From Simmondsia chinensis (lineage: Eukaryota > Streptophyta > Magnoliopsida > Caryophyllales > Simmondsiaceae), in contig JAGTTD010000002.1 of NCBI GenBank assembly GCA_018398585.1, forward strand, positions 36,448,186 through 36,512,185: a stretch of DNA of 64,000 bases, in the 5' to 3' direction. Shown piece by piece: positions 1-12,100 of the stretch. The stretch's first letter is position 1. Every line of letters begins with the position of its first letter. A program made the translations under genes and the position numbers. The notes under the pieces are model-generated. The model did no database searches. It was not told the DNA's origin and saw only the letters and a list, made by a program, of their open reading frames with translations.

Positions 1-91
1 TCCCCCCCCCCCCCCCCCGGGACCCCGCACAAGTGGGAGCCCTTGTGGCACTGGGAATGTTGGTGGTGGTGGTGTTGTTGTTGTTGTTGTA
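1..91 (+). mobile_element. Angio/Au-type SINE, 3' end only
   Basis: A C-tract is followed by the GACCCCGC...GGGAGCCCTTG...GCACTGGG box typical of the conserved 3' domain of Au/Angio SINEs. It ends in a (TGG)n(TTG)n tail at 59-91. The 5' part lies outside the window or has been lost in the C-tract. Confidence 0.7.
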
Positions 92-1706
92 TTGATGCTA
101 TTTGGGACTGGATTTATTATATATTATTGGAAAATTTATAGAAATTGAAGAATTATGAATCGGAAGTTTTTGGGCTTCATACTATGATGAAGGAGTTCAT
201 TATAGTACGGCCATGTATCGCCCTTCTAGTTTAAGCGTATTTGCTATATTATTTGGGGGCGTTTCAAGAAAGAAAAAAACAACAAAACAAGAGGATGGAA
301 TGTTCCACAATCACAAGTAAAAGAATGTGCTGGAATAGGAAAGACCCAAGTTGCCTGAATGCTATGAAGAAGTTTACTTCTAGATGTTCACATGGTTACA
401 TGATCCAAGCTAGAATCCAGGTGGTAAACAGCCAGTTAGAATGCCTACGAAAAGAAAGTGGAATTGATCAATGAAGGGTTGTCATTTTCTGCCCTTCGAA
501 TTGACCCTTTACAGAAGGGATGGAGTTGGGCTAAATGAATATGGAAATCCCATTGAAGGATGACAATGGCCAATCACTACAAAAGGCATTTACAAAGAGC
601 GGACTTCCTAAAAAAACTGCTTCTACTCTCATGGTATCCTTGGAAGTGCAAAAAATCATAGGAAACTTGTGCCATGTGGATTGAATTAATGTATCCGCTC
701 CATATCACAAAAATCCCACATTCACAAATTTCTCTCTTCCTGGCAAAAAGATGTAGCAGTCACTCCAGACCATAGGCCCCATACTTCTCATGCTAACAAC
801 AGATGTAGTTTTCATTTTTTTTTTTTTTTTTTTAGTTCTTCTATTTTTACACAATACCCCGTCCACCCCGCCAACTAAATATTAATTCGTTGTCCCCTAA
901 TAACTGAATTCGTTGAACATATTACTTACCCAAAAAAAAAAAAAAAATGAATTCCTTGAACAAATCCTGTATAACCCAATAGTTTCATAGTCTACCTCTC
1001 TAGCCAGATGCCAACATCTCAAGTGGTGCACAGCCAGCAACACTTGACAATAAAAGACTGTTTCACACAGCCACCTCCATTTCCCCTAAAGAGCCTATTC
1101 TTCAGCATTAAATTGCACCCAGTACACTTCTCCAATCAAGATAGACAACAATTAACAGAACACCCTAGAATACAATAGTCAAATGTCAGGCACAATACCC
1201 CAACAACTGGGTTCAATTTAGATACCAACAACTAGATCTAAATTTCGAATAAGAAGATAAGGATGAAAGAGAAACAAAGACCCGATATTTACGCGTAAAA
1301 CCCTCAAATGAGAGAAAAACTACAGGCGGAGGTCGAGAACTTCACTAGATCTTCAAAGGCGGTTTACAAGCTGTTCAAGCTCGCTAACACTATGTGTTTC
1401 ACTCTCTAGGCAAAAAACCCAACAATGAAAGCATATATAGTGAGCAAAATAATAGCAAACCCTAGAAAACATGGGCTGACCCACCCAATCCCTCTGCTCC
1501 ACCACAAACCTCCATTTCAAAATCCATAGTAAAAATTCAACATCAAATTGTCTGAACCTAGCAGGCACTCAACCTCAGCAAGCTTAACATGCATATTGTG
1601 CTCTAAGTTCCCATTAACAAAAATTGCAGACACACAACAAAGCACTAGTTGAAAGACAAATGACGCTCACTGATGGAACGAAAAAGCATTACATTGCCCA
1701 AATTGG

Positions 1707-2289
1707 GTATATAGGTCTATAACAATAGGGCAGCCCAATAGGTAGTCAAGTGGGCCTGACCTCCCCAGGACATTCTACAAATAGGGTTAGTCATTGTATT
1801 ACAAAGCATCGATGGAAATCAAATGTCATCTTTTAGCTCTTTCTTCCTTGTCTCTTTAATTTCCAGCATTTCACTGTTTCCTTTTACTTTCATCTATTTC
1901 AATTTCGATTCGTATCAAATGTACTTGAATTTTATCTCCCTCCCCCTCCCTGGCCAGGCCCGTTCCCACTCACTTGGGCAGCCCTAGTAATCTAAACCAT
2001 ATATCTATTTGGGCATGTATCAAACTTGAAGGTCCAATGAAATTTAATAGACAGAACAGTGACACATACGATTTAGAACTGAAAATATTTAATAGACTAA
2101 AACTAGAATAAAGCAGCAAAATACTGAAAATAAAGAGATACAGGAAACAGATAAAGGATCGCATTGATTCCATAGAAATTTGTAATACAATCCGCAGGTC
2201 TATATACAGAGTTTGTCCCCCTCCTCGGTTCAGGCCCACTAGGCCACTCTACTACCTATTGGGCTACCCTATTACTATAAGTTCATATA
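1707..2289. mobile_element. Inverted-repeat (MITE-like) element in FG-GAP intron 2
   Basis: The two ends are inverted copies about 50 bp long. The left arm reads ...AATAGGGCAGCCCAATAGG... near 1721-1740 and the right arm reads the complement ...CCTATTGGGCTACCCTATT... near 2256-2274. A second pair of words (GTGGGCCTGA at about 1750, TCAGGCCCAC at about 2230) extends the arms. No coding capacity is seen. The superfamily is not assigned because no target duplication could be settled by eye. Confidence 0.5.
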
Positions 2290-2319
2290 CTATCTAGGCA
2301 TGTATCAAGCGAAAAGTAC

Positions 2320-2670
2320 CTGAATTTTGGCATCGTGGGTGGCTACAAGAACTTCTTTCTTCCCATCACCGTTAAGATCGGCGACAACAGGCGGCGGAAG
2401 TCGCTCTGCTTCGTATTTGATGGGGTAATCATCCAAGAGATGAAACCAAGCTTCCCTGAAGGAGAAATCGCCCTCATGCTGCAAAAATTCACTACAAAGT
2501 CAGATCAATTGACGAATAATTCTTCACAATTAAGTAGAAAGTGCACAAATTGAGACTCCTAATTGGATTTGGAATAGTAAATTAGGGTTTGGGAGGGTGA
2601 AGAGGACCTGGAGAGAGAAGAAAATGGCGAAAGCGGAGAGCATGAGAATGGCTAAATCACGCTTTCTCAT
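2320..2670 (-). CDS. FG-GAP repeat-containing membrane protein, first two exons (partial)
   Basis: Two exons on the minus strand join cleanly: exon 1 at 2608-2670 (ATG at 2668-2670, 21 codons) and exon 2 at 2320-2478 (53 codons), with a GT donor after 2608 and an AG acceptor before 2478. Exon 1 encodes MRKRD followed by a hydrophobic stretch, a signal peptide or anchor. Exon 2 contains HEGDFSFREAW, then a PPPVVADLNGDGKKEV stretch, the start of an FG-GAP/integrin-alpha-type beta-propeller blade with a calcium-loop-like DLNGDG. From memory this closely matches the conserved plant FG-GAP protein of the At3g51050 type, a secretory-pathway protein of poorly known role. Exon 2 ends with a donor (GTACTT), and no third exon was found between 1 and 2319, so the rest lies left of the window behind an intron longer than 2.3 kb that carries an inverted-repeat element. 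Family is sure; biochemical function is not known. Confidence 0.88.
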
Positions 2671-2890
2671 GTCTGAAGCGCTCTCTCTCCCTCTCTCTTT
2701 CTCTCTTCTTTGTGTGTTGTTGTGAAGAACTGTGGGTTCAGCTGTGCTCGACCTTTTTCTGCATCAGTTTAGCAAAGGAAATTGTTATTTTCATAGTGAA
2801 AATATGTTGTTATTAGTGTATTAATATCACTTGTAGTAAATAAGTAATTGAAAGTAATAATATCAAGACATTTTTTTTTATTAATGTTAC
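2671..2890 (-). promoter_or_regulatory. 5' leader and proximal promoter of the FG-GAP gene
   Basis: Directly upstream of the ATG at 2670 the minus strand is GA-rich (the plus strand reads CTCTCTCTCCCTCTCTCTTTC at about 2680-2705), as is common in plant 5' leaders. Only about 220 bp separate the start codon from a hAT-like element beginning at 2891, so the distal promoter is transposon sequence. No TATA box is assigned. Confidence 0.45.
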
Positions 2891-3556
2891 AAGAGATGGC
2901 AATGGAGTGGATATAAGTGAGGTGGGTAGCGAATATACGTTGGGTGTACCCGCTACGGGCATAGGGCGAGCACGGGGCCCGCCCCATCTTATTTTATACC
3001 ATCGTACCCACTTCATTTTTATCTAATTAACTTTCAAATTGAAAAATGTGTACTTAAATTTATATATATTCCTAGTACCCCAAAGGCTCCCGCCTAAGCA
3101 AGGTCTGAGGGATGGATATACACAGCCTTCCCCCTTTAGGGTATCCTAAAGAAAGGCTGTTTTCTAGAACCTACAACCTGGGGTGGAACACAAGGACTTC
3201 TCAGGAGGTCACCTATCTTAGCACTTACTCTCGCCCAAGTACACTTAATTTTGAAGTTCTCATGGGATCCGATGCTTATGTGTTGATACCCTCTTGGGTT
3301 GTACTGAAATTCAATTATCAAAATTATTTATCAATTATGTTATAAATATAGGCGGATACGGATAATTGTTTTGTAACCACATTAGGTGAGTAATAGAGTG
3401 GGTATGGATATAAATTTGTACCCGCCGAGGCATATATAGGTATGCATTTCATACCAATTGCTGGTAATAGGGCGGGTATGGGTACGAAGTTTGGGTAGCG
3501 GGCACAAGTACAGAGGAGGCAATCCCCATACCTGCCCCACCCCGTTGCTATTCCTA
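2891..3556. mobile_element. hAT-like non-autonomous element (CGGGTA family), carrying a nested 5S-SINE
   Basis: The ends are imperfect inverted repeats (AAGAGATGGCAAT at 2891-2903; GTTGCTATTCCTA at 3544-3556). The flanks are AATGTTAC (2883-2890) and AATGTTAT (3557-3564), an 8-bp duplication with one difference, the hAT hallmark. The interior repeats the word GGGTAGCGGG/GGGCGGGTATGGGTA. A 5S-headed SINE at 3073-3295 splits it. A sister copy with perfect duplication lies at 34514-35011. Confidence 0.72.
3073..3295 (-). mobile_element. 5S rRNA-headed Angio-SINE, near full length
   Basis: Read on the minus strand, it starts with a head like GAGGGTATCAACACATAAG, followed by about 85 nt matching plant 5S rRNA (3185-3270). 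That stretch runs from GGATCCCAT through the internal promoter to the 5S-like end AAGTCCTTGTGTTCCA. It is followed by the Angio domain, with a CTTTAGGAT...ACCCTAAAG hairpin, a GTGTATATCC block and GGCGGGAGCCTTTGGGG. It is nested inside the hAT-like element at 2891-3556 and is moderately decayed. Confidence 0.8.
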
Positions 3557-3679
3557 AATGTTATGGCATTTTGTCTCTTTTACCTTTTTTTTCCCCATTT
3601 TGCCCTTCTTTAATTTTTATTCAAAATATTTTCTTAAAGCTAATTAGGAACTTACAATGTATTATTATTTGAAATTTCT

Positions 3680-4540
3680 ACAGAAAATTATCTAAATTTT
3701 GGTGCTACTTTAAAAAATTATCTATATTTTTAAAATTTTCAAAGTCACGCCAAAAATTTTTCAGTGTTATACTATAGTGTTAACATGGGTAGTTTTTGAT
3801 GACTTTTCATTTTAAAAAAAATTTAAAATATATAAATTATTTTTTTAATATTTTAAAACTATTTTAATGTAATTTGAATTTTTAATTATTTTTTTCAAAA
3901 GTTATATTAGCAAAAATTAACGAATGTTAACGACTTTAACATTAAAGTATGACATTGATAAATTCAGAAACTTTAGGTTTTGAAAATTTTTCAGCGTCAC
4001 ACTAAAGAGGGTACCAACACGTCATCACTGGATCCTATTAGAACTCCAAAGTTAATCGTGTTTGGGTAAGAGCAGTACCAGGATGGTTGACCTCCTAGAA
4101 AGTCCTCACTCTCAGGTGGGGGCACTCGAAAACAGTCTCTCTTCAAGGGTAATACTCTGAAAGGGAAAGGTTGTGTACATCCGTCCCTCTTAGACCCTGC
4201 TTGGGCGGGAGCCCTTGAGGCACTGAGTATGTTGCTTACTTTTACACCTTAATGTTAACGTCTTTAACATCCGTTAGTTTTTGTTGACGTAACTTTTGGA
4301 AAAAAAACAAAAGAGAAAATAATTTCAAAAATTCAAATTTGCATTTAAACTAATTTCAGAATATTTTAAACTAAAAATTTGTAAATATTTAAAAAATACT
4401 TTTTATATTTAAAAAAATATATTTTTTAAATGGCAAGTCACCAAAAACTTACGTTGTTAACATTAAAGTGTGACATTGAAAAGTTAAAAAAATGTAGGTG
4501 CTTTTTTAAAACCGTAACTAAAATTTAGGTGATTTTCAGT
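3680..4540. mobile_element. Long foldback element, interrupted by a 5S-SINE
   Basis: The ends are inverted (CAGAAAATTATCTAAATTTT near 3681; AAAATTTAGGTGATTTTCAG near 4520). Internal segments also pair: GTTAACATTAAAGTGTGACATT at the right is matched by AGTGTTATACTATAGTGTTAAC at the left. The SINE at 4005-4236 sits in the loop. Diverged relatives occur at 54667-54830 and 56400-56790. There is no coding capacity; it resembles long-TIR Mutator-like or MITE derivatives. Confidence 0.55.
4005..4236 (+). mobile_element. 5S rRNA-headed Angio-SINE
   Basis: The plus strand reads GAGGGTACCAACACGTCATC, then about 75 nt of 5S rRNA-like sequence beginning at the GGATCC near 4030. This includes the A-box-like AAGTTAATCGTGTTTGGG and the C-box-like GGATGGTTGACCTCC. 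The Angio domain follows (CTTCAAGGGTAATACTCTGAAAGGG, TGTGTACATCC, GGCGGGAGCCCTTGAGGCACTG). The tail is degenerate (ATGTTGCTTAC). It lies in the loop of the foldback element at 3680-4540. Confidence 0.8.
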
Positions 4541-5335
4541 ATAAAAAAAAAAAAAAAAAAAAAACCCTAATAACAATACATTGTTAGTTCCTAATTATAT
4601 TTAAGAAAATATTTTGCATAAAAATTAAAAGAAAGGCTAAATGAGAAAGAAAAGGTAGGGGAGACAAGATGCTATAGCATTAGTAAAAAATTACTTGCAT
4701 TATCACTTCTAGTACAGGAATACAATATTTTTACTAGTTTATTTTGTTATTAATAATTTTGTTTGAATAAATTTTTACTAGTTTGCTTCTTTTTCTTTTT
4801 TTTTTAACCAATACTAGTTTGCTTTATTATTAATAATTTTGTTTGGTAATAACATTATCCTTTTTTAATTTGGTTTTGTATTGCCAACAGTATAAAAATA
4901 CTGCAATAAATTACTCATTTTAGTGATTAAAACTTGTTCGTGTTCATTTTGAACGGTTAATACAAGTTCGAATAGGCTCATATAAGTTTAATGAATTAGA
5001 TTCAAACAAGAATGCTCGACTTTTTAAGTTTCATAAAAAGTTTGATAAGTACTCATTAAGCACCAATAAAGTCTCATTAACAGTCTTTGTTAACTCAAAA
5101 CTGGTTCAATATAGTTTGATACTTACCAACCGAAAGAGTCACTTACAAAGTCCACACTGGGTGAAAGAATCACTTTAACGGTATAATATTTTACCAATTG
5201 AGTCAAAACCAGCATGTGTTGTGTTTGTTGTGAATTTCGTATAACTTAAGCAAAAGCAAACATGTACCTCAAACGAAATACTAATGATGTTAAAGAAAGT
5301 GAATGATCGAAAATATTTGTTGTCTACCTACTATA
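4541..5335. other. AT-rich spacer with a weak GAGCTC-family remnant
   Basis: No gene is visible. The stretch at about 4925-5210 (AACTTGTTCGTGTTCATTTT..., GTTCGAATAGGCTCATATAA) looks like a badly decayed copy of the GAGCTC repeat family that is clearer further right. The remainder is AT-rich with a poly-A run near 4545-4563. Confidence 0.3.
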
Positions 5336-5464
5336 ACAACAACAACAACAACAGTCCCAGTGCCTTGCAGCTCCCGCAGAACGTAGGGTCTGGGGGGGGG
5401 TGATGTACGCAGCCTTACCCCTTCCGGCAGGAAAGGAGACTATTTCCGGAGGCTCCCAACCTGA
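5336..5464 (-). mobile_element. Angio-type SINE without 5S head
   Basis: The (CAA)n tail at 5336-5355 is followed by CCCAGTGCC, the GTAGGGTCTGG box, GATGTACGCAGCCTTACCCC and CTCCCAACCTGA, that is, the Angio domain read on the minus strand. The copy ends where the 5S head starts in other members, so it is either 5'-truncated or belongs to a sister family. Confidence 0.75.
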
Positions 5465-5689
5465 TTATAAATATATTTGATTAGTATTTTATCAATTTTA
5501 TAAGAAAAGGTCAGATTATAAAATAATTTTTTTCCTTTTTCTAGGTTTTGTTTTTAATTTTTCACACAAACTAAAAAAAAAAAAAAAAAAAACTAAAAAT
5601 TAAAAATAAAAAAAAATTGTAAAATATAGTTCCTCAAAAACAAAAAATTATAAGTAGAAAGAGATTCCAAACATGCCTAAGAAGTAAGA

Positions 5690-5803
5690 GTACATACATT
5701 TCCAGTGTCCCAAGGATTCCGGCCTACGTAGAGTCTAGGGGGTGGATGTATGCAGCCTTCCCTTTTCAGGGTGCTACCCTGAAGGAAGGCTGTTTCTGAT
5801 TCC
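5690..5803 (-). mobile_element. Angio-type SINE fragment downstream of MORC
   Basis: CAGTGTCCCAAGGATTCCGG, GGGGTGGATGTATGCAGCC and the hairpin CTTTTCAGGGTGCTACCCTGAAGG show the 5S-family type of Angio domain on the minus strand. The 5S head is missing. It sits about 330 bp past the MORC stop codon, at or near the end of its 3' UTR. Confidence 0.7.
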
Positions 5804-6132
5804 AAGTTCCTCTTTGTAACTAAAAAATCGTTTCATAATGTTGTAAAATTTTACAAAAGTTCTCCAATTTTTCACTTTCAATACAAAAAAGAACTTACAA
5901 ACAGAACATTTATAACATGCTTGAACTTGATGTAATTGGCTGCTAAAATCCATCAAATTTCTCTGGAGTCCAACCAGCTGCAGGCAGCAAGGCACATCAT
6001 TTATGGACATGCTACATTCATTTTGACCAAACTCTTTGAAATTTGAAAGAACAGATACCAGTGACAGTCAAATCTGCACCACTCAGAATCTGTGATTCGA
6101 GATTCTATTGTTTCATTTAACTCGATTCTAAT
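5804..6132 (-). other. Putative 3' UTR of the MORC gene
   Basis: This is unique-looking sequence immediately downstream (minus strand) of the MORC stop at 6133-6135, with no repeat signature until the SINE at 5803. The polyadenylation site cannot be placed from sequence alone. Confidence 0.4.
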
Positions 6133-9100
6133 TCAAACCTGGCCTGTCTGATGAAGCAGAAGATTCTGCGTCTTTCGACCCTCGATGTATGCTGCGAGCT
6201 GCGCGCACTTGTTTCGTGTTTCCTCCAGCTCCTTCTCCAGCTTGTTGATCTATAATAATATCCACCAAAACACAAGCAAAGGGATTTTAGAATGGACGGG
6301 AAAAAGGGCTCGTCATTGGTTGGGCACTAAAGTTATACAAGAGAACAATAGAATCGACATAGAAAATGCTATTTCATCAAAACAAAACGAAGCCTAAGGC
6401 TCCTTTTTGGTTGAAGATAAAGCTATCTTCCTTCCGAAAAATCTCTTCTCAAAGAAAAGAAACAATCTTTGTGGGGGGGGGGGGGGGTGGGTGGTTGTTT
6501 AGCGTATCTGAAACTAGACTCAGATAAGAAGAGTATAAGGCTTGGGGTGACTCAAGAGGAAATGGTGCAGAAGAATGATCTCCTCTCTCCTTTAGAGAAA
6601 GTAAAATACTCCTCATTCATCATAAACATTGCTCTCTTTAGGATTGAGGGTCATTCGAAAACAACCTCCCTACAAGGTAGCACTGTGTAGGGGTAAAGCT
6701 GCCTACATCTTAATCTCCCTAGACCTTACCCGGGCGGGAGCATCCTAGAGGCACAGGGTGGTGGTGGTTTTTGCTGTTAAAATATTCCTCGTTCATGTAA
6801 CCAAATAAGAAACAATAGGATAAAATAGGACCTACTCCACCGCGTAAACTCCCCTCAATTTTAAAGAACGTTAACAGAAAAGGCAAACATACCGTCTGTT
6901 TCAACTCATTCTGCTTTCGTACAGATCCTTCACACCTGCAGTCAGCTTGGATCAATACAATTTACAAATGGTGCTCCGTGATAATGCAAAATTTGCAGCT
7001 CGGTAGCAAATGGGAAGATTCTAGTGATCTCTAGTTTCGTCACAATTGGTTAGTCAGGTGAAATTGTTAACGGCCAGTTTGGTATGGTCTTCTTTTTGCA
7101 CAAATCATATTAACTTTTTAAATACAAAGGAGGGAAATGTTCTCTCAATAACCTCATAAACAACTGAATATTTTCTTCACATATCTGGTCCACTGATATA
7201 GCTGTTGAACCATCAAGGGGCGGTATTTCTTGACGTGAATCCTGAAAAGGTACAGAAATAAAAATGCTTTGAATTAAGACATCATACTTTGTGTTTAACA
7301 CATTTTCTGTCAAAAGCGTAATTCAGGTACGCACCATAATCAAAGTCTAATTTTGATTCTGAAGCCCCTCTTTTATACCATTAGAAAGAAAAGAACTTTC
7401 GAACCATCTTCGCTTACAAATTCTATACAAAGCAGGAACTATTAAATGCTGTAGCACTAAAGTATGTGCTCACTGCACTTCCCTGAGATCACTAGTATGG
7501 GTGTCAAACTAAGACAACATCTAGAGGAAAATAAGCTTGACTGGCCTTTGTGATGTAAGATGAAGAACACGGGATCCTTGAATTTATGTCAGATATTTGA
7601 AAGATCATGTTCAACAGTGACTCCATTTTGAAATTGGAAAGACTTCTTTCAGTCTCTGAAGACATCATAACAGCCATGACAAACAAAATCGAAAAAAACC
7701 ACCCACCAAAAAGAAAAACGAAAGAAGGAAAAAAAAATAATTGTTCAACAGAGGATAGTAAAGCAAGACATTATATCACTGAACAAAGACATTGTAAGAT
7801 ACACCTTTGCACGATGGATTACTTCTACAAGTAATCCCGCAGCACCAACTACGCTCAAAAGTGCAGACTTGAACATACATAGGCCTGTCAGACAACCCAA
7901 TTACTTGACCTAATCCCACTTGAATCAACACTTGGAGAGTTCAAGGATGTAAGCAAGCCGACCAACTAAAGGTGTAACTAAGCTGAACCAACTCACAAGG
8001 CCTCACGAGCTTCTTGGTATAAAGCTCGTATACTCGGCTCATTACAAGCTTGAGTCAAGCCAAGGGGATTGTGTGTGCTATTGAGCCCCCTATGAGGAGG
8101 GGAGAAAGAGATGGGCAGGGCGTCTTCGTTCCATTCAGGCAGGGATGGCAACCAACTCATTATGCCAAACGAGTTGGGCTCAATAGTAACAAAGCTCAAG
8201 CTCATGAGCTCACCAGCTTAACTATTACATAAAAGACTTGCCAACCAAACGCCCAACCCTTACATAAACGACCTACCTTTATAGACCCACAGCCCAAATT
8301 CCATGGACCCACTGAATAAAGGGACCAGCGAGCATGGAAATTAGGTTTAGTCACAAAACACATAAACATCCCCACTGCCCCTAATTGCACAACTCTCCTC
8401 CCTCCTCAGCTGCCTCCATTATCCCACAACTGGTTACTTTTCACGTCACTCTGCTCCCTCCCCAGGGAAGCAGCTCACACCCAGCCTCCTCCACAGCTCA
8501 TTACTTCCCAGCCTCCTCTTTTACAGGCTCGTCTGCCATGCCACTACCATGAATTTTGTGGCTGATCACTTCCTCTCTTTTCCAGGCTCACCAACTTGCC
8601 ACTCAGTTACTTAACTAACCATTGAAGCATGAGTGTGGTCGAGCTTAAGCCCATCACAGCTCAAAGAAGCTCATGCTCAGAAGCTCATGCTAGTCACGGT
8701 TTGCTTTCTGGAAACACCAACGCTATTGTAGATGGTGATGTCACTAATCTACTTGATGACGAAAGTGTTTTTGTCAATTGTCATCCAATCTCGAAGACGA
8801 AAGTCGTCCAAGGCAAAAACAACCCAAAAAATGGACATGAGCTAGGGAGTCAAGAAAAGGCTAGTGGCACTTGAGCATGTGGATTTTGCTGGAAAACCAA
8901 ACATAATATCACAAAGTGTCTTGATAAAGAGAATTTCACTTGTTCCAGCAAGGAAAAAAAAAAAAAAAAAAAAAGAAGATTATTACGGTAGATATGATTT
9001 GAATCCCATAGGTACATTAAAGTATTAGGACTATGTTTCGAATCAACGGTTCTTACATTTTCTACTTTTACTTATGTTTCAATACATAGGGCTAAGACAT

Positions 9101-12100
9101 TAAAGTGCTGGGTTTGGTTGCATTTTTTATTTTTATATGTACGTGGTTTCAAGAAAACAATTGTCTTTTATGATATTACTTTTCATTAGTTGCACGCCCA
9201 ATGAAATGCTTAATTAAGCTGAAAAACCTATTCAATATCCTACATAGGTGTGCAGCAAACCCCATGTGGCGCCCATTAGTTTAACCCTTGCAATAAATGC
9301 ATAAAGGAGGAATAATTATAGAAAGTGCTGGTTCTTACAGCAGTAGGATCAACCACGGGCTGAACAGTAGATGAATCCTTCTGATATTTTTCACCACCAC
9401 TATGCAGCTGCACGCTAGTCACAGTCATCCTTGATGCAGCAGCCCCACCAATTGAGGGCTGAGCTGGTTGTAGATGTTTCTGAACACTGGCAGTTGGACG
9501 CTCCATCACAGCCTGAACAATGTGTGACTGCTTTTGTATCTTAGCAGGGGGCTGAACATTGGACATTCTAGATTGATATCCAATTAAATGACAATGGGTC
9601 CTCCTGTTTTATAAAAACGAAAAAAGGAAAAAAAATAATTTTTTTATTATAGATGATGAAGATGAAACAGAACAGCTATAGCAAAAATATAATATTTAAT
9701 GACTTAGGAGATGGATAAAACAAACTGCGTATCTCCCTTGATGCAAATACAACATGAAATGTTACTCGTTGAAATTCCATCGTTCAGAACCTCCCCAAAA
9801 TACAACTACTTCATGGATGAATTTTAACTGTACAAACCTTGTTTAAGACAACTCGGGATGTTAGTAATTCGGTTCATATGCTATGGTTGCTTGCTTGCTT
9901 GAATTTCACCACAGAATCCCAAGTCTAATGCTAACGTTAATGCTGACTGTGAAAGAACTATCATTGATATATGGGCAATAATGCAACCAAAAAGTGAAAA
10001 TTGGTAACTGACAAGAGATAATGTGGTAAATACTTTTCCTAGGCTGCCAGTGCGAAGAGCTAAAATGGAGGTCCTTTATCGGATTAATAAGCATTGTCCA
10101 AATTTTATGTATTTGTGATTCTTTCTTTGTTTTCCTGGGTATGCCCAATGACTCAGTAAATATCGATTTTGGTTAATATAAGTTCTTGCTTCTTGCAAAA
10201 AAAAAAAAAAAAAAAAAAAGGTAAATATTTTACCTTATTAAAAACATTTTCATCCCCTTAACTTTCTAGCCATAATTAAAACATATTAGCCTGAAAGAAG
10301 GCACTGCAACAAGCACAGCTAATACATCACTTCATGTTTACCCAAATCTGACTTCTCCTGGTGCAACTCAATATCCAAGCACAACTGGTCAGCAACAGCT
10401 TAGATGTTTTTCGACCACATATAGAGGCCTCAGGAGCAATGCAGCTGTGAGCATGTCTTGTTTTGAAAAGGAGTAACCTTCATTTTTTTAAAATGCATAC
10501 GACGGGAGAGAAGAAAATTAAACTTACTTTGTGCTGTAAGCTTACTAACTACGAATCAGTTTAGAGGTTTCAAACGTGTAGAGAAGATAGTGTCAGGAAA
10601 CTCCTAAAATGTTAGCGTTTCATGCTCAGAAACACGATTCAGCATTTCAAAGCAAGATTCGTGTTTCTAATGCATATCAAGCTCGGCAGAAACATGGTTC
10701 AAACAATCATGGAATCTTTTAATAAGAAGATACCTATCAGATGATTTGTTGGCAAATTATATTACTCAATTTAAAGAATGATTCAATTGTGTGAACATGT
10801 TGGAGTCAATTTTCTTGATCTTATTCATTGGACTCCTTAATGACAACTTTGTTTTAATATTTATGTTTTAACGGTTCAATTGGTGACATTTCATTGTTTT
10901 TCTTGTATATCTAATATAGGGTAATAAAAGTGCACACTCCACACTCTCAATCTTAGGAACTTCTATGACCATCAGCTTCTGCTTCATGCAGCTATGATAG
11001 AAAATGCTCAGGTGTAGATCATGTTAATTTCAATCAAGTTGGGTTTAATCCGACTGTCGTTTGTCCATGCAACATGCGAGAAGCATGAATGAATATCGGG
11101 TAGACAAGGAAGACAAAAGACAAGAATGGTCTTATAAACAGGATCATCAAGTAATAAGATCAGTCACCCTTTATTTTGCCAATAAATCTGTTAATGATAC
11201 AAGACGAAATAGATTCTCACATTCAGCCGGTAAACAAGTATGTAAACTTGTTATGGCACTATAAATGTTGGCAAAGTAAGATGCCACATGACACGAATAC
11301 AGATTAATGGTACATGATGCCATCTATAATAAGAGTAACATAAAGAGAGAATCATAGCCCAGATGAGGAAGTTAACAAAATCTGCAAATGAGATGGCAAA
11401 GAGAAACAAACCAGTAGTCCAAGACCATTTGCTTCAGCCTTGCTTCTAGACGGATAAACAATGCAGATCTCTCAAAGTCTTGTTTGTCATGTGCCGGTTC
11501 TATGAAATTTGCTTCAAGAACTCCTGTGAAGTATGTAATAAGAAAATAAGAACCTGTATGTAAGGTATGAAGAGTTTCTGACAAGAAGAAATCGGCAGAC
11601 AGCATACCCACAACACCATTCCCTACTGAAGAACCATCACGCGTGACCTTCCAGAAAGGCTGCAACAAAGAAAATAAATTTGATGAGTAAGCAAAATAAT
11701 AGGCGAAAGCAAAAAAGGCTTATCTAGTTTAGTGATAAAGTAGCCAAGCAATTAAACTTCCATGTACCCATGTACAATTACTTCAATTGCATTTCCCGAA
11801 TTTTATGCAAGCATAAAACAGCAGAGTAAAATATGTGTAGGCGCTATAATCCTGGGAAAATGCAGCAAATATACAGTTGCAATATGCATAGTTTGGCGAA
11901 ATATTACAAAGACGGAGATGAAGATCAATTGTATTTGAGGACAGGATTAAGGGGATTGCTGGAGGTTCTTCAAGCAGGTGACAAAGTTGAAACGGCCAGA
12001 TCTTCAGGAACATAGGCGAGGACAGATAAATATAAAGATGGTTGCAAGGTAGATGCCACCCACACTCATAAGCTACCAGATAATTGGAAAATAAAAATGA

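Noticed and set aside
241..474. A 77-codon plus-strand frame
   Set aside because: The first codon is not ATG, composition is ordinary and it lies in the FG-GAP intron; no family match.
8629..8874. A small stand-alone gene
   Set aside because: Intronic, opposite to MORC, no promoter signals; kept only as a possible gag relic.
11372..11668. One 98-codon MORC exon
   Set aside because: The open frame runs through two real exons (11412-11523 and 11608-11659) and the intron between them; splice sites and protein conservation support splitting it.
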